Shown piece by piece: positions 1 to 7,991 of a stretch of DNA of 33,699 nt (positions within the stretch are counted from its first letter, which is position 1; each line of letters begins with the position of its first letter). Below the pieces are notes generated by a model, which saw only the letters and a list, made by a program, of their open reading frames with translations, had not been told where the DNA came from and made no database searches. Position numbers and translations under genes: made by a program. Origin of the DNA: Burkholderiales bacterium (GTDB lineage Bacteria; Pseudomonadota; Gammaproteobacteria; Burkholderiales; Casimicrobiaceae); the NCBI GenBank assembly GCA_014378555.1, contig JACMNN010000007.1, positions 1 to 33,699 of the forward strand. The letters are read 5' to 3'.

Positions 1-7
1 ACGCGGA

Positions 8-1978
8 TCACGCTGCGCTCGGCCGCTGCTGGCGCTGGTAGTTAAACGGCCCGCCGGTAAACGGGGCGAAACCGCAGCCGAAGATCGCGCCTGCGTCGGC
101 AAGATCGCTGTCGGTAACGACGCCTTCAGCCAATGCAAGGTTGGCCTCGTTGAGCATTGGCGTGATCAGGCGCTCAGTGAGACCCGCAGGCACTGCACCC
201 GCTACGCCTTTCTGTGGTTTGCCATCGATCCAGACGTAGAAACCTTTGCCGGTCTTTTTGCCGAGTTCTTTGGCGTCGAGCTTCGTCGCTAGTTTCTTCG
301 GCGCATTTGCGAGCGCCGCTTCGCCACCGACCACTTGGCCCACCGCCGCGCAAACATCGAGCCCAACGACGTCGGCGAGTTCGACCGGTCCCATGGGCAT
401 GCCGAATGCGAGCGCGGCCTCATCGAGCGTTTCCGGCGTGATACCTTCATCAAGGCAACGCATCGCTTCGGTGAGATACGGCGCCAGGATACGGTTGACC
501 CAGAAGCCAGGCGCGCTTTTGCAGGCGAGTGGCAGTTTGTCGATCTGGTCGACAAATGCCGTTGCTTTGCGTGCGATTTCGGCATCCGTTTGTGCGCCGC
601 TGATGATCTCGACCAGCATCATCTGCGCGACCGGATTGAAGAAGTGAATGCCGACCAGCCTTGTTGGATCTTTCAACGCCGTGGCGATCTGTTCGAGCGG
701 GATGCTGGACGTGTTGGTTGCCAGCACAGCACCGGGCTTTGCTTTCGCCTCAAGCTCAGCGAAAACCTTTTGCTTGACGGAAAGATTTTCGACAATGGCT
801 TCGATGATCACGTCTGCGGTCTTCGCGCCGTCACCGGTGGTGTCCGGTTGCAGGCGGTCCATCGCGCCGCGGATACGGCGCTCGTCGCGCAGACGCTTTT
901 TGAACAGGTCAGCGGCGCGCTTGATGGCGGGCGCAATTTTCGATGCATCGAGATCCTGCAAGGTGACGGTGATGCCGCGCAGCGCGCACCAAGCCGCAAT
1001 GTCTCCACCCATCACGCCCGCGCCGACGATGTGAACGTGCTTCGCCTGGAAGTCGATGCCCTTGGCTTGCGCCTTCAGCTTTTCGCGCAGGCCGAATACG
1101 CGGATGAGGTTTTTGGCGGTTGAATGCGAAAGCAGCGCTTGCATCGAACACGATTCAGTCGCGCTAGGAAGGTGAACATCACCGTTGTACTTTTGCCAGA
1201 GGTCGATGATCGCGTACGGTGCCGGATAGTGCTCTGGACGCGCTCGTTGTGCGACCTGCTTTCGCGCTTGCGACGCGACGTAGCCGCGCAGTAAACCATC
1301 GGTCATGAGGCGCTGCACGAATGACAATTTGCGCGGCGCGGGCAGCGCTTTGAGCACGCCAATCGCGGTGTTCCACATGATGCGCGGCGGCACGGCTTCA
1401 TCAACCAGGCCGAGTTTCTTTGCCCGTTTCGCGTCCACTGTTTTGCCGGTGAGCATCAGGTCAAAGGCAGCAGGCGCGCCGAGCAGTTGCGGCAAACGTT
1501 TGACGCCACCCCACGCCGGCAAAATGCCGAGCATGACCTCAGGCAGGCCCATGCGCGTGCCGGGCTCGTCCACCGCGACACGGTAGCGGCAGGCCATGGC
1601 GAGCTCCAGCCCGCCGCCCATGCAGAAGCCTTTAATGAGCGCCAGCGTCGGATACTTCACGGCGGCAAGACGCTCGTAGAGGTCGTAGCCCGTTTTGATA
1701 AGTTTTTCGGCGGCGGCGACGTCATCGGTTTTGCCGATCGCCTCGAATTCCTGAATGTTCGCACCCGCAATAAAGCCGGAGGACTTCAGCGAGTGGAACA
1801 CCACCGCGATGGGCGGCGCCTGATCGAATTGATCGAGCAGCGCGGCGAACTCAGCAAGCACTGGCGTGCCCATGGTGTTGACGTTGCCACCCGCGACATC
1901 AATGCCGACCCAAGTGATGCCGTTTTCATCAGTTTTTAGTTTGAAATTTTCGTAGTTCATAACTCGCCAAGCTCGCAT
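8..1978 (-). CDS. fadB: 3-hydroxyacyl-CoA dehydrogenase / enoyl-CoA hydratase (FadB-type alpha subunit)
   Basis: Bifunctional beta-oxidation enzyme that hydrates enoyl-CoA and oxidises 3-hydroxyacyl-CoA with NAD. Numbering from the second Met (position 1960), the N-terminal crotonase domain spans about residues 1-190, with an oxyanion-hole segment SGFIAGANI and two acidic residues, E119 (GGGLEL) and E141 (PEVMLG), matching the catalytic pair of E. coli FadB. The NAD-binding dehydrogenase domain begins at GAGVMG (313-318) and carries the catalytic-type His439 in GIHFFNP. Two C-terminal 3HCDH helical domains follow. At about 650 residues it is somewhat shorter than E. coli FadB. Two starts are possible. 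ATG at 1978 has a GAGAGGG ribosome-binding site 8 nt upstream, supplied by a repeat arm. ATG at 1960 (MNYENF) fits the usual family N-terminus but has a poor site. It is the last visible gene of a regulator-thiolase-fadB operon. Substrate chain length cannot be told. Confidence 0.93.
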   Translation of the reverse strand: MRAWRVMNYENFKLKTDENGITWVGIDVAGGNVNTMGTPVLAEFAALLDQFDQAPPIAVVFHSLKSSGFIAGANIQEFEAIGKTDDVAAAEKLIKTGYDLYERLAAVKYPTLALIKGFCMGGGLELAMACRYRVAVDEPGTRMGLPEVMLGILPAWGGVKRLPQLLGAPAAFDLMLTGKTVDAKRAKKLGLVDEAVPPRIMWNTAIGVLKALPAPRKLSFVQRLMTDGLLRGYVASQARKQVAQRARPEHYPAPYAIIDLWQKYNGDVHLPSATESCSMQALLSHSTAKNLIRVFGLREKLKAQAKGIDFQAKHVHIVGAGVMGGDIAAWCALRGITVTLQDLDASKIAPAIKRAADLFKKRLRDERRIRGAMDRLQPDTTGDGAKTADVIIEAIVENLSVKQKVFAELEAKAKPGAVLATNTSSIPLEQIATALKDPTRLVGIHFFNPVAQMMLVEIISGAQTDAEIARKATAFVDQIDKLPLACKSAPGFWVNRILAPYLTEAMRCLDEGITPETLDEAALAFGMPMGPVELADVVGLDVCAAVGQVVGGEAALANAPKKLATKLDAKELGKKTGKGFYVWIDGKPQKGVAGAVPAGLTERLITPMLNEANLALAEGVVTDSDLADAGAIFGCGFAPFTGGPFNYQRQQRPSAA

Positions 1979-1986
1979 TTTGAAAT

Positions 1987-2113
1987 CCCTCTCCCGCCGC
2001 GCGGGAGAGGGTGCCCGACAGGGCGGGTGAGGGCGGTAACTGCCTCGTCACTGTGAAAGAAGAAATAATGCAATCGCCCTCACCCTAGCCCTCTCCCGCG
2101 CCGCGGGAGAGGG
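1987..2113. repeat. Paired palindromic (REP/BIME-like) element, copy 1
   Basis: This element has long imperfect terminal inverted repeats. The left end is a perfect 11-bp hairpin, CCCTCTCCCGC / GCGGGAGAGGG, at 1987-2011 with a 3-nt loop, followed by GGGTGAGGGCG. The right end has the complementary CGCCCTCACCC and a second CCCTCTCCC / GGGAGAGGG hairpin at about 2089-2113. The core between the arms is AT-richer. The arrangement is typical of paired REP elements common in proteobacterial intergenic DNA. It lies between thiolase and fadB in the same transcript, so it could affect RNA stability. Its leftmost arm supplies the ribosome-binding sequence of fadB on the minus strand. Confidence 0.85.
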
Positions 2114-2115
2114 GA

Positions 2116-2220
2116 CTAAGCCGCTTCCACCAGTGTGGCTCCGCCCCGTCCGCCACCGATGCAAATTTCATTAGTTTTTAGTTTGAAATTTTCGTAGTTC
2201 ATAACTCGCCAAGCTCGCAT
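2116..2220 (-). other. 34-codon chimeric ORF: fadB 5' end fused to thiolase 3' end
   Basis: Reading the minus strand from ATG at 2220 gives MRAWRVMNYENFKLKT, identical to the first 16 residues encoded at fadB (start 1978). It then continues in frame into NEICIGGGRGGATLVEAA and a TAG stop. The second half matches the thiolase C-terminus (ICIGGGQGGAMLVEAA). It keeps the same GAGAGGG-type ribosome-binding site as fadB. The structure is what the joint of a tandem duplication would leave. Whether the peptide is made is unknown. It could be a neutral relic or a short upstream ORF affecting fadB translation. Confidence 0.75.
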
Positions 2221-2228
2221 TTTGAAAT

Positions 2229-2333
2229 CCCTCTCCCGCAGCGCGGGTGAGGGCGGTCACTGCCTCGTTATTGTGAAAGAAGAAATAATTTAATCGCCCT
2301 CACCCTAGCCCTCTCCCGCGCTGCGGGAAAGGG
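2229..2333. repeat. Paired palindromic (REP/BIME-like) element, copy 2, with 22-nt deletion
   Basis: Second copy of the element at 1987-2113. The spacing between copies is 242 nt on the fadB-proximal side and 220 nt on the thiolase side, so this copy lacks 22 nt from its left half. The deletion still leaves a foldable hairpin, CCCTCTCCCGC paired with GCGGGTGAGGG (one mismatch). The right half again carries CGCCCTCACCC and a CCCTCTCCC hairpin. It begins just before the thiolase stop codon and may act as a 3' stem-loop of the thiolase message. Confidence 0.8.
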
Positions 2334-2335
2334 GA

Positions 2336-3634
2336 TTAAGCCGCTTCCACCAACATCGCTCCGCCCTGTCCGCCACCAATGCAGATCGTCGCCAGCGCAC
2401 GTTTGCCACCGGTGCGCTTGAGCACATTGAGCGCGTGCAACACAATCCGCGCGCCGGATGCGCCGACTGGGTGACCTAGCGCCACCGCACCGCCATCGAC
2501 GTTCAATTTGTTCATGTCAATCGAGCCCATTGCGCCATCCAGACCCAGCTCTTCTTTGCAAAATTTTTCGTCTTCCCATGCGCGCTTGCAGCCGAGTACC
2601 TGAGCGGCAAAAGCTTCGTTGATTTCGATGTTGTCGAGATCGTTGAGCGTGAGGCCGTTGCGCTTCAGGATGGGTGTCGATGCGTAGACCGGCCCAAGGC
2701 CCATCTGCGCCGGATCGCAGCCCGCCCATTGGGTGTCGACGATTTTGCCGAGCACCGGCAAGTTGTGTTTGGCGACTGCAGCCTGTGTGGCCAGCATCAG
2801 CCACACGCCACCGTCGGTGATTTGTGAGCTATTGCCCGCGGTGACGTTGCCGTATTTCTTATCAAAAAAAGGCCTCAGTTTTGCGAGCTTGTCTGGCGTG
2901 GAGTCGCTGCGCGCGCCGTCGTCATCGGGGTAGACCTTGCCCTTGCCGTCGATCAGCGGAATCACCTCATTCTTGAGCGTTCCGGCAGCCTGAGCGGCGA
3001 GCACACGCCGGTGGCTTTCGGCGGCATACGCGTCCATCTCGGTGCGCGTAATGCCGAAGCGGTACGCAATATTTTCAGCGGTTTGCCCCATGAGCAAACC
3101 GACCTTCGGATCGGTGAGGCCCTTCATCAACGCAATCACGGGCGACAGCATCGCCGACGGCGAAAGCTTGGCGAACACGCCCACGCGCTGGCCCATCGTC
3201 TTTGCGCCCGCAAGGGCCGCGAACCACAACACCATCTTTTCGTTGTAGAGCAGCGGCGCGCGCGACAGCGCATCAACGCCACCGGCAAGCACCAGCTCAG
3301 AGCGTCCAGCGAGCATGTTGTTGATTGCAGAATCGAGCGCTTGCATGCCGCTGGCGCAGTTGCGCATCACCGTCCAGCCGGTGACCTTATCGCCACAACC
3401 GAGACGCATGGCAACGTAGCGCCCGATGTTCACCTCATCGGGCGAAGGATTCGCACAACCGAGGATGACCTCATCGATTTGCGTCGGGTCAATCGGCAGG
3501 CGAGACAACAATGCGCGACCCGCTGCAACCGACAGATCGGACGCAGAAAACGGGCCGGGTGCATTGCGCGCTTTGAGAAACGGTGTGCGGGCCCCGTCGA
3601 CAACGTAGATAGGGGCGCGAAGGGCTGATGCCAT
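2336..3634 (-). CDS. Acetyl-CoA C-acyltransferase (thiolase, FadA/FadI-type beta subunit)
   Basis: Catalyses thiolytic cleavage of 3-ketoacyl-CoA in the last step of beta-oxidation, or the reverse condensation. The 432-residue length is closer to FadI-type thiolases (about 436) than to FadA (about 390). The nucleophilic cysteine is Cys93 in MRNCASGMQ. The NEAFAAQ motif, the GGAVALGHPVGASGAR motif carrying the catalytic His, and the C-terminal CIGGGQGGAM motif with the acid-base Cys are all present. ATG at 3634 is preceded by a modest AAAGG site. It lies 32 bp after the TetR-type regulator and upstream of fadB on the same strand. This gives regulator-thiolase-fadB, the reverse of the E. coli fadBA order. 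The last 18 codons have a diverged copy downstream at 2116-2173. I do not choose between fadA and fadI as a symbol. Confidence 0.92.
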   Translation of the reverse strand: MASALRAPIYVVDGARTPFLKARNAPGPFSASDLSVAAGRALLSRLPIDPTQIDEVILGCANPSPDEVNIGRYVAMRLGCGDKVTGWTVMRNCASGMQALDSAINNMLAGRSELVLAGGVDALSRAPLLYNEKMVLWFAALAGAKTMGQRVGVFAKLSPSAMLSPVIALMKGLTDPKVGLLMGQTAENIAYRFGITRTEMDAYAAESHRRVLAAQAAGTLKNEVIPLIDGKGKVYPDDDGARSDSTPDKLAKLRPFFDKKYGNVTAGNSSQITDGGVWLMLATQAAVAKHNLPVLGKIVDTQWAGCDPAQMGLGPVYASTPILKRNGLTLNDLDNIEINEAFAAQVLGCKRAWEDEKFCKEELGLDGAMGSIDMNKLNVDGGAVALGHPVGASGARIVLHALNVLKRTGGKRALATICIGGGQGGAMLVEAA

Positions 3635-3666
3635 GGCGGGCCTTTTTTGGAGAACTTGGAAGTTGA

Positions 3667-4428
3667 CTAAACGAACGCCAGAACGGCACGAATGGCGCGC
3701 TGCTGTGACGGTTGATTGACTTTGGCGCGCAAGCTGCCGGCGAGGAACGGGCCAAGATGCGCAAGCACAGCGGCGTCTTCTTCAACTGAATCGTTGCTGG
3801 TGGCGGCAAGGGCGGCCATCAGCTTTCTAGCGTCTTCGCTGGCGAGCGTTGACGAGATGGCGTCGAGCATGAAATGCAGCCGCATCGACAAATCCTGCGC
3901 GGCGAGTTCGGGCAGCGCTTTGGCGAACGCCTGCACGAAGCGCGTGTCCTGCGCGGCGTAGCGATCTGCGAGCAATTCGCGCACGAACGGCGACGGATCG
4001 GCATAGGCGCGACCGAGAAATTTCAAAAAATCAGCGCCACCGCGCTCCGGGTTCCGCGCGAGTTGTAAGGCGGGCAGGAACATCGCAGCGATGAGTTGTT
4101 CAACCGTGTACTCAGCGTCAAAACCCTTAGCCTCAAGCGCGTCGAGCAGGCGAACGCGCTCTAGGCTCAACGAGTCTAGGCGATGGGTAAGCACCAGCGC
4201 AAACAGCTCTTCCTTGCTGCCGAAGTGATAGTTGACAGCGGCGAGGTTGACGCCCGCTTCGGTCGTGATGGCGCGCAGGCTGGTCGCGTCGAAACCGTGG
4301 ATCACGAAAAGCTTTTCGGTGGCGGCGAGGATGCGCGTTTTAGTGGCGACGCGGCCCTCATTGCGAGGTTCACGCTCACGAATTTTCAGAGCCGGAAAAG
4401 GGCTACCGAATTGCATGTCAAAGCCCAT
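3667..4428 (-). CDS. TetR/AcrR-family regulator, PsrA/FadR-like
   Basis: One-component repressor with an N-terminal TetR helix-turn-helix. The region from TKTRILAATEKLF through TSLRAITTEAGVN to AAVNYHFGSKEELF is a textbook TetR_N domain, at about residues 28-75. The rest is an all-helical ligand-binding domain, with an acidic and Ala-rich second half resembling PsrA-type proteins that respond to fatty acids. The reading frame opens at a TTG at 4446, but ATG at 4428 has a perfect AAGGAGG eight bases upstream and is the clear start, giving 253 residues. The gene leads the thiolase-fadB operon and is preceded by a PsrA-box-like palindrome, so autorepression relieved by acyl-CoA or fatty acid is likely (inference from family and context). 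Confidence 0.88.
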   Translation of the reverse strand: MGFDMQFGSPFPALKIREREPRNEGRVATKTRILAATEKLFVIHGFDATSLRAITTEAGVNLAAVNYHFGSKEELFALVLTHRLDSLSLERVRLLDALEAKGFDAEYTVEQLIAAMFLPALQLARNPERGGADFLKFLGRAYADPSPFVRELLADRYAAQDTRFVQAFAKALPELAAQDLSMRLHFMLDAISSTLASEDARKLMAALAATSNDSVEEDAAVLAHLGPFLAGSLRAKVNQPSQQRAIRAVLAFV

Positions 4429-4455
4429 CGTACGTGCCTCCTTCAATCGAACGAT

Positions 4456-4471
4456 TCAAACAATTGTTTGA
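4456..4471. promoter_or_regulatory. Palindromic operator resembling a PsrA box
   Basis: TCAAACAATTGTTTGA is a perfect 16-bp palindrome containing CAAAC-N4-GTTTG. This agrees with the described PsrA consensus of inverted (G/C)AAAC and GTTT(G/C) half-sites. It sits 28 bp upstream of the regulator start and directly downstream of the candidate -10, where a bound repressor would block initiation. Confidence 0.75.
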
Positions 4472-4498
4472 TTTTGCACAAAAGCAGTCGTTTGTCTA
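4471..4498 (-). promoter_or_regulatory. Candidate promoter of the regulator-thiolase-fadB operon
   Basis: On the minus strand TAGACA (4498-4493) and CAAAAT (4476-4471) are separated by 16 nt, a moderate sigma70 match. The predicted start site would fall inside the palindrome at 4456-4471. The remaining sequence from 4499 to 4723 shows no gene. It contains AT-rich stretches that could hold other promoters or the end of the upstream transcript, but nothing I can define. Confidence 0.45.
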
Positions 4499-4723
4499 AC
4501 GTTTTCGCGAGATTTTCGCTAGAAAAGGAGCTCTAAGCGGCGCTCAATGCGAAGATTTCGCGTGGAGATTCCTTCGAAAAAACCAATACAACTTTTCACT
4601 ATAAAAGCCCATTGATAGAGGCGCAGACCCGCATATCGTTCATTATTGACTCATGACACTTTATGCAATCCAGCCCAATTGCAATGGTGCTTCGACCAAA
4701 AAGCCATTAACAAAAGTGGGTGT

Positions 4724-6277
4724 CTACTTCTCGGGTTTCACCATCAGCGCGTTGAACCGTCGCTCGGGACGGTGCGTGACCTTGAGGCCTTTTTTTGCCG
4801 CGTAATCAAAGATCGGATAGAAGATCGGGATGAACGCCTGATCGTCCATTGCGACCTCGATGGCCTTTTCCAGCCACGCGCCGCGCTTGGTCTCGTCCAT
4901 TTGCATCAGCGCCTCGCGAGCTAAGGCGTCGACTTTGCTGTTGCTGTAGCGCGTCCGGTTCGCGGTGCCTGCGCCGATCGATGCGTCAGGCGTCATCAGC
5001 AACGCGCGAATGCCGGTGCCTGCTTCCTCTGAGCCGTATTGAGCCGCAAACGCGCTGAAATCCTGTTTGCTGGCGCGACCGAAAAACACGCTCCCTGGAA
5101 TCGCTTCGACCTCGACCTTCAAGCCCAGTTTCGTCCACATCTGCGCAACCGTTTGCGCCACGGCAGCGTCGTTGGGATAACGGTCATTGGTGGCAGACAG
5201 CACGATACGGAAACCGTCGCCCCAACCGGCTTCTTTCAGTAATGCCTGCGCTTTGCTGAGATCGAACGGGTCAGGCTTAAGCTTCTGGCTAGTGCCCGGA
5301 TAACTCGAGGGCAGCAACTGCGCCGCAGGCACAGCGCTGCCCTCCATCAATCGCTCGGCAATCGCGTTGCGATTGATGGCGAGCGACAGCGCCTTGCGGA
5401 CGCGTGGGTCTTTCAGCGGATTTTTTGCAAGCGGTTTGCCATCTTTAGCGGTGACATTCGGGGACATGTCACGCGCTGAATCGAGCGCAATGTAGTGCAC
5501 CAATCCCGCGGCTCCTTTGGTCAGCGTGAAACGTTTGTCGTTGCGCAAGCGCGGTAGGTCGGCGATCGCGGGTAGATCAATCGCATCGACTTCGCCCGAG
5601 AGCAACGCGGCCAGTCGCGTTGGGTCTTTCGCGATGACTTTTTCGGTGACCTTCGCCCAATATTGTTTCGGTCCCCAATACGCCTCGTTGCGGGCGAGTA
5701 CGAGGCGGTCGCCATTAACCCATTCCGTGACTTTGTATGGGCCGGTGCCGATGGCTGCTTTCATCGCATTGAAATCGGCGGTTGTGGCACTCTTCGCGAC
5801 TTTTGCAGGCACGATGAATACGCGGGCAAGCTCGAAGGCGAGTTTAGGGTTTGGCGTTTTGGTTTTAATGATCAGCGTGTCGTCGCCGAGCTTTGCGATG
5901 CTGGCAATGCCGCGCACGAACTGCGAAAAGGAATTTGGAGAATTGGCTACGTTCGGCACACGCTCGTAGGTGGCGATCACATCGTCTGCACTGAACTCGC
6001 TACCGTCATGAAACTTCACGCCCTTGCGCAACTTGAATTCCCATGTCGTGTCGTTGACTACTTTCCACTGCGTTGCCAAGGCGGGCTGCAACCGCTGGTT
6101 TTCATCGTTGAAAATTAGCGCCTCGTAAATCGTTGAATGCGAAGAGCCAGTCGGGAACGCGTTGAAGAAATGGGGATCAAGTGTGTTGAGTTCAAGCTTG
6201 GTTCCGAGCGTGAGCGTTTGCGCAGAAAGTGCGCAGGAAAGAAACGCGAGCAGGATGGTGAGCAGTCGAAGCTTCAT
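4724..6277 (-). CDS. Periplasmic peptide-type ABC transporter substrate-binding protein (SBP_bac_5)
   Basis: Extracytoplasmic solute receptor of the oligopeptide/dipeptide family. The reading frame is open back to 6445, but ATG at 6277 starts a clear signal peptide (MKLRLLTILLAFLSCALSAQ, cleaved after Ala-Gln) and is the probable start, giving 517 residues. There is no lipobox cysteine after the signal, fitting a soluble periplasmic protein. Family features include LGTKLELNTLDPHF near the N-terminus, the KLRKGVKFHDGSEFSADDV block, IGTGPYKV and the DPRVRKALSLAINR block. No permease or ATPase genes adjoin it, so it is an orphan receptor that must use a transporter encoded elsewhere. It is divergent from an MlrC-like peptidase gene across about 120 bp, which suggests a shared peptide substrate (inference). 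Confidence 0.9.
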   Translation of the reverse strand: MKLRLLTILLAFLSCALSAQTLTLGTKLELNTLDPHFFNAFPTGSSHSTIYEALIFNDENQRLQPALATQWKVVNDTTWEFKLRKGVKFHDGSEFSADDVIATYERVPNVANSPNSFSQFVRGIASIAKLGDDTLIIKTKTPNPKLAFELARVFIVPAKVAKSATTADFNAMKAAIGTGPYKVTEWVNGDRLVLARNEAYWGPKQYWAKVTEKVIAKDPTRLAALLSGEVDAIDLPAIADLPRLRNDKRFTLTKGAAGLVHYIALDSARDMSPNVTAKDGKPLAKNPLKDPRVRKALSLAINRNAIAERLMEGSAVPAAQLLPSSYPGTSQKLKPDPFDLSKAQALLKEAGWGDGFRIVLSATNDRYPNDAAVAQTVAQMWTKLGLKVEVEAIPGSVFFGRASKQDFSAFAAQYGSEEAGTGIRALLMTPDASIGAGTANRTRYSNSKVDALAREALMQMDETKRGAWLEKAIEVAMDDQAFIPIFYPIFDYAAKKGLKVTHRPERRFNALMVKPEK

Positions 6278-6398
6278 AATTTCTTGTCTATGCGATGCGA
6301 AAACGTTGGGAGCGGTTCTGCTGCGACCATCGATCGCCGGCAGCGGCGGTTCGCGGCAAAGCCGCTTCAAAGAACATCGGAAAGTTACACCATTCACT
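6278..6398. promoter_or_regulatory. Divergent intergenic region between binding protein and M81 peptidase genes
   Basis: This 121-bp gap must contain promoters for both genes unless the leaders overlap. In the half nearer the peptidase gene, GCCGC at 6362-6366 can pair with either of two upstream GCGGC blocks, at 6344-6348 or 6354-6358, giving mutually exclusive small hairpins before ATG 6399. No convincing -35/-10 pair could be assigned by eye. Confidence 0.35.
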
Positions 6399-7976
6399 AT
6401 GAACCTCACGCCAAAAATTCCACGGATCGCCATCGGCAGTTTCATGCTCGAATCGAACGCGCATTCGCCCGTTTCGACGCGCGAAGAATTTGCCCAGAAC
6501 GTGTTGGTCGAGCCGGAGAATTTGCTGCATGATCTAGCCAGTGCTCATCCCAAATCGCCCGGATGCCTCGCGGGCTTCTACGACGAGATGCAGCGCCTGG
6601 CTGCGTGGACGCCGGTGCCACTGATTGCAGCGGCGGTAGGTGCAAGCGGGCCGATTGATCAGGCCTGGTTTGACCAAATTGTCGCCTCAATGGTTGCGTC
6701 GCTCAACCGCGCTTTGCTTGACGGCCCGCTGGATGCGGTGTTTCTGTCTCTACACGGTGCCGCAATTGCCACGGTCGAGGCCGACCCGGACGGCGTATTG
6801 CTCGCCGCAGTTCGCGCTGTGGTTGGCGACACCGTACCGATCGGCGCAACGCTCGATCTGCACGGCAATGTTTCACGCGCGATGGTGCAACAGGCCGACT
6901 ATCTTTCGGCCTATCTCACCAACCCCCACGTGGACACGCATGAGCGCGGCGCTGAATGCGCACGGGCGCTGCACCAAGCGTTGACTAGCCGTAAACGTTG
7001 GCATCGCGGGTTCGTGAAGCTGCCGTTCATCCCGCCCTCAGTCACGCAAAACACCGAACGGAAAGCGGGCGCAAATACGCCGTACGGCGACATCATTCAT
7101 TTCGGCCAAAGTCTGATCAACGCAGACGTGAAAAACGTGAGCGTGTTGTCGGGCTTCACACTCGGTGACACACCGAAAGCCGGCATGAGCGTGATCGTTT
7201 CGGCACACTCGGCTGAAGGGGCACGAATCGCCGCGAAGACGGTTGCGACGCGCGCGTGGGCGGATCGTGCGCGTTACGTGCCCAAGCTCACGTCGCTTGA
7301 AGCTGCAACGCGCATGGCGCTTGACGCTGCGCACAACCCGAGCAAGCCGTCGTTGCTTTTCGCCGACGTTGCCGATAACGCCGGGGGTGGTGGTCGCGCC
7401 AACACGGTGTGGATTCTCAAGGCGTTTTATGAGGCTGGCGTCACCGGCTGCACGCTAGGCATCTTCTTCGATCCAGCGCTGGCGGCGACGGCGCATCGAC
7501 TCGGCGTCGGCGCAACCTTTGATGCCGAATTCAATCGCGATGAAACACATCCGCTTTCAGGCAGATTCAACGCTGCGGCGACTGTTGCGCAATTGCACGA
7601 TGGGCAGTTCGTGGGTCGTCGCGGAATTGCGGCGGGTCATGCAATTAGCCTTGGGCCGTGCGCTCGCCTCATCGTTGGTGGAATTCAGGTGATCGTGGTG
7701 ACGGTGCGGCAGCAGGCAAAAGACCCGATATTTATGGAAGCGCTCGGCGTGGACATATCTGCCCAGCGTTCGCTCATCATCAAATCACGCGGCCACTTTC
7801 GCGCGTGGGCTGGCGAGTTCTTCAGCGATGAACAAATCATTGAGGTCGACGTGCCAGGACTTACTACACCGGTGCTCAAAAACGTACCGTACGAACACAT
7901 TCCGCGTCCGCTTTATCCACTGGATAACGACTGGGGTTGGCAGGTGGGCGATCCCGAAATGTTTGTGGCGCGGTAG
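6399..7976 (+). CDS. M81-family metallopeptidase, MlrC-like (microcystinase C family)
   Basis: Predicted cytoplasmic zinc-type peptidase of the MlrC family. The name comes from an enzyme degrading linear microcystin, but most family members have no known substrate. The frame is open from 6162, but homology begins at ATG 6399 (MNLTPKIPRIAIGSFMLESN), giving 525 residues, close to the family length. Conserved polar blocks are LSLHGAA (His119), TLDLHGNVS (Asp153, His155) and NPHVDTHERG (His177, His181), which are candidate metal ligands. The Gly-rich DVADNAGGGGRAN block opens the second domain. There is no signal peptide. It is divergent from a peptide-binding protein gene, suggesting import followed by intracellular hydrolysis of a peptide. 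Activity on microcystin should not be assumed. It ends 15 bp from the convergent doc gene. Confidence 0.88.
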   Translation: MNLTPKIPRIAIGSFMLESNAHSPVSTREEFAQNVLVEPENLLHDLASAHPKSPGCLAGFYDEMQRLAAWTPVPLIAAAVGASGPIDQAWFDQIVASMVASLNRALLDGPLDAVFLSLHGAAIATVEADPDGVLLAAVRAVVGDTVPIGATLDLHGNVSRAMVQQADYLSAYLTNPHVDTHERGAECARALHQALTSRKRWHRGFVKLPFIPPSVTQNTERKAGANTPYGDIIHFGQSLINADVKNVSVLSGFTLGDTPKAGMSVIVSAHSAEGARIAAKTVATRAWADRARYVPKLTSLEAATRMALDAAHNPSKPSLLFADVADNAGGGGRANTVWILKAFYEAGVTGCTLGIFFDPALAATAHRLGVGATFDAEFNRDETHPLSGRFNAAATVAQLHDGQFVGRRGIAAGHAISLGPCARLIVGGIQVIVVTVRQQAKDPIFMEALGVDISAQRSLIIKSRGHFRAWAGEFFSDEQIIEVDVPGLTTPVLKNVPYEHIPRPLYPLDNDWGWQVGDPEMFVAR

Positions 7977-7991
7977 CGCGGTTTGCCCCAA

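Noticed and set aside
335-1123. 262-codon open frame on the plus strand inside fadB
   Set aside because: It is antisense to a fully conserved FadB coding region and reads as Arg/Asp/His-rich shadow sequence with no family motif.
3011-3628. 205-codon plus-strand frame inside thiolase
   Set aside because: Antisense shadow of the thiolase gene. Low-complexity basic composition, no start signal.
6162-6398. N-terminal extension of the M81 peptidase frame
   Set aside because: The extension lies over the start of the divergent binding-protein gene, has no family similarity, and ATG 6399 starts exactly where MlrC homology begins.
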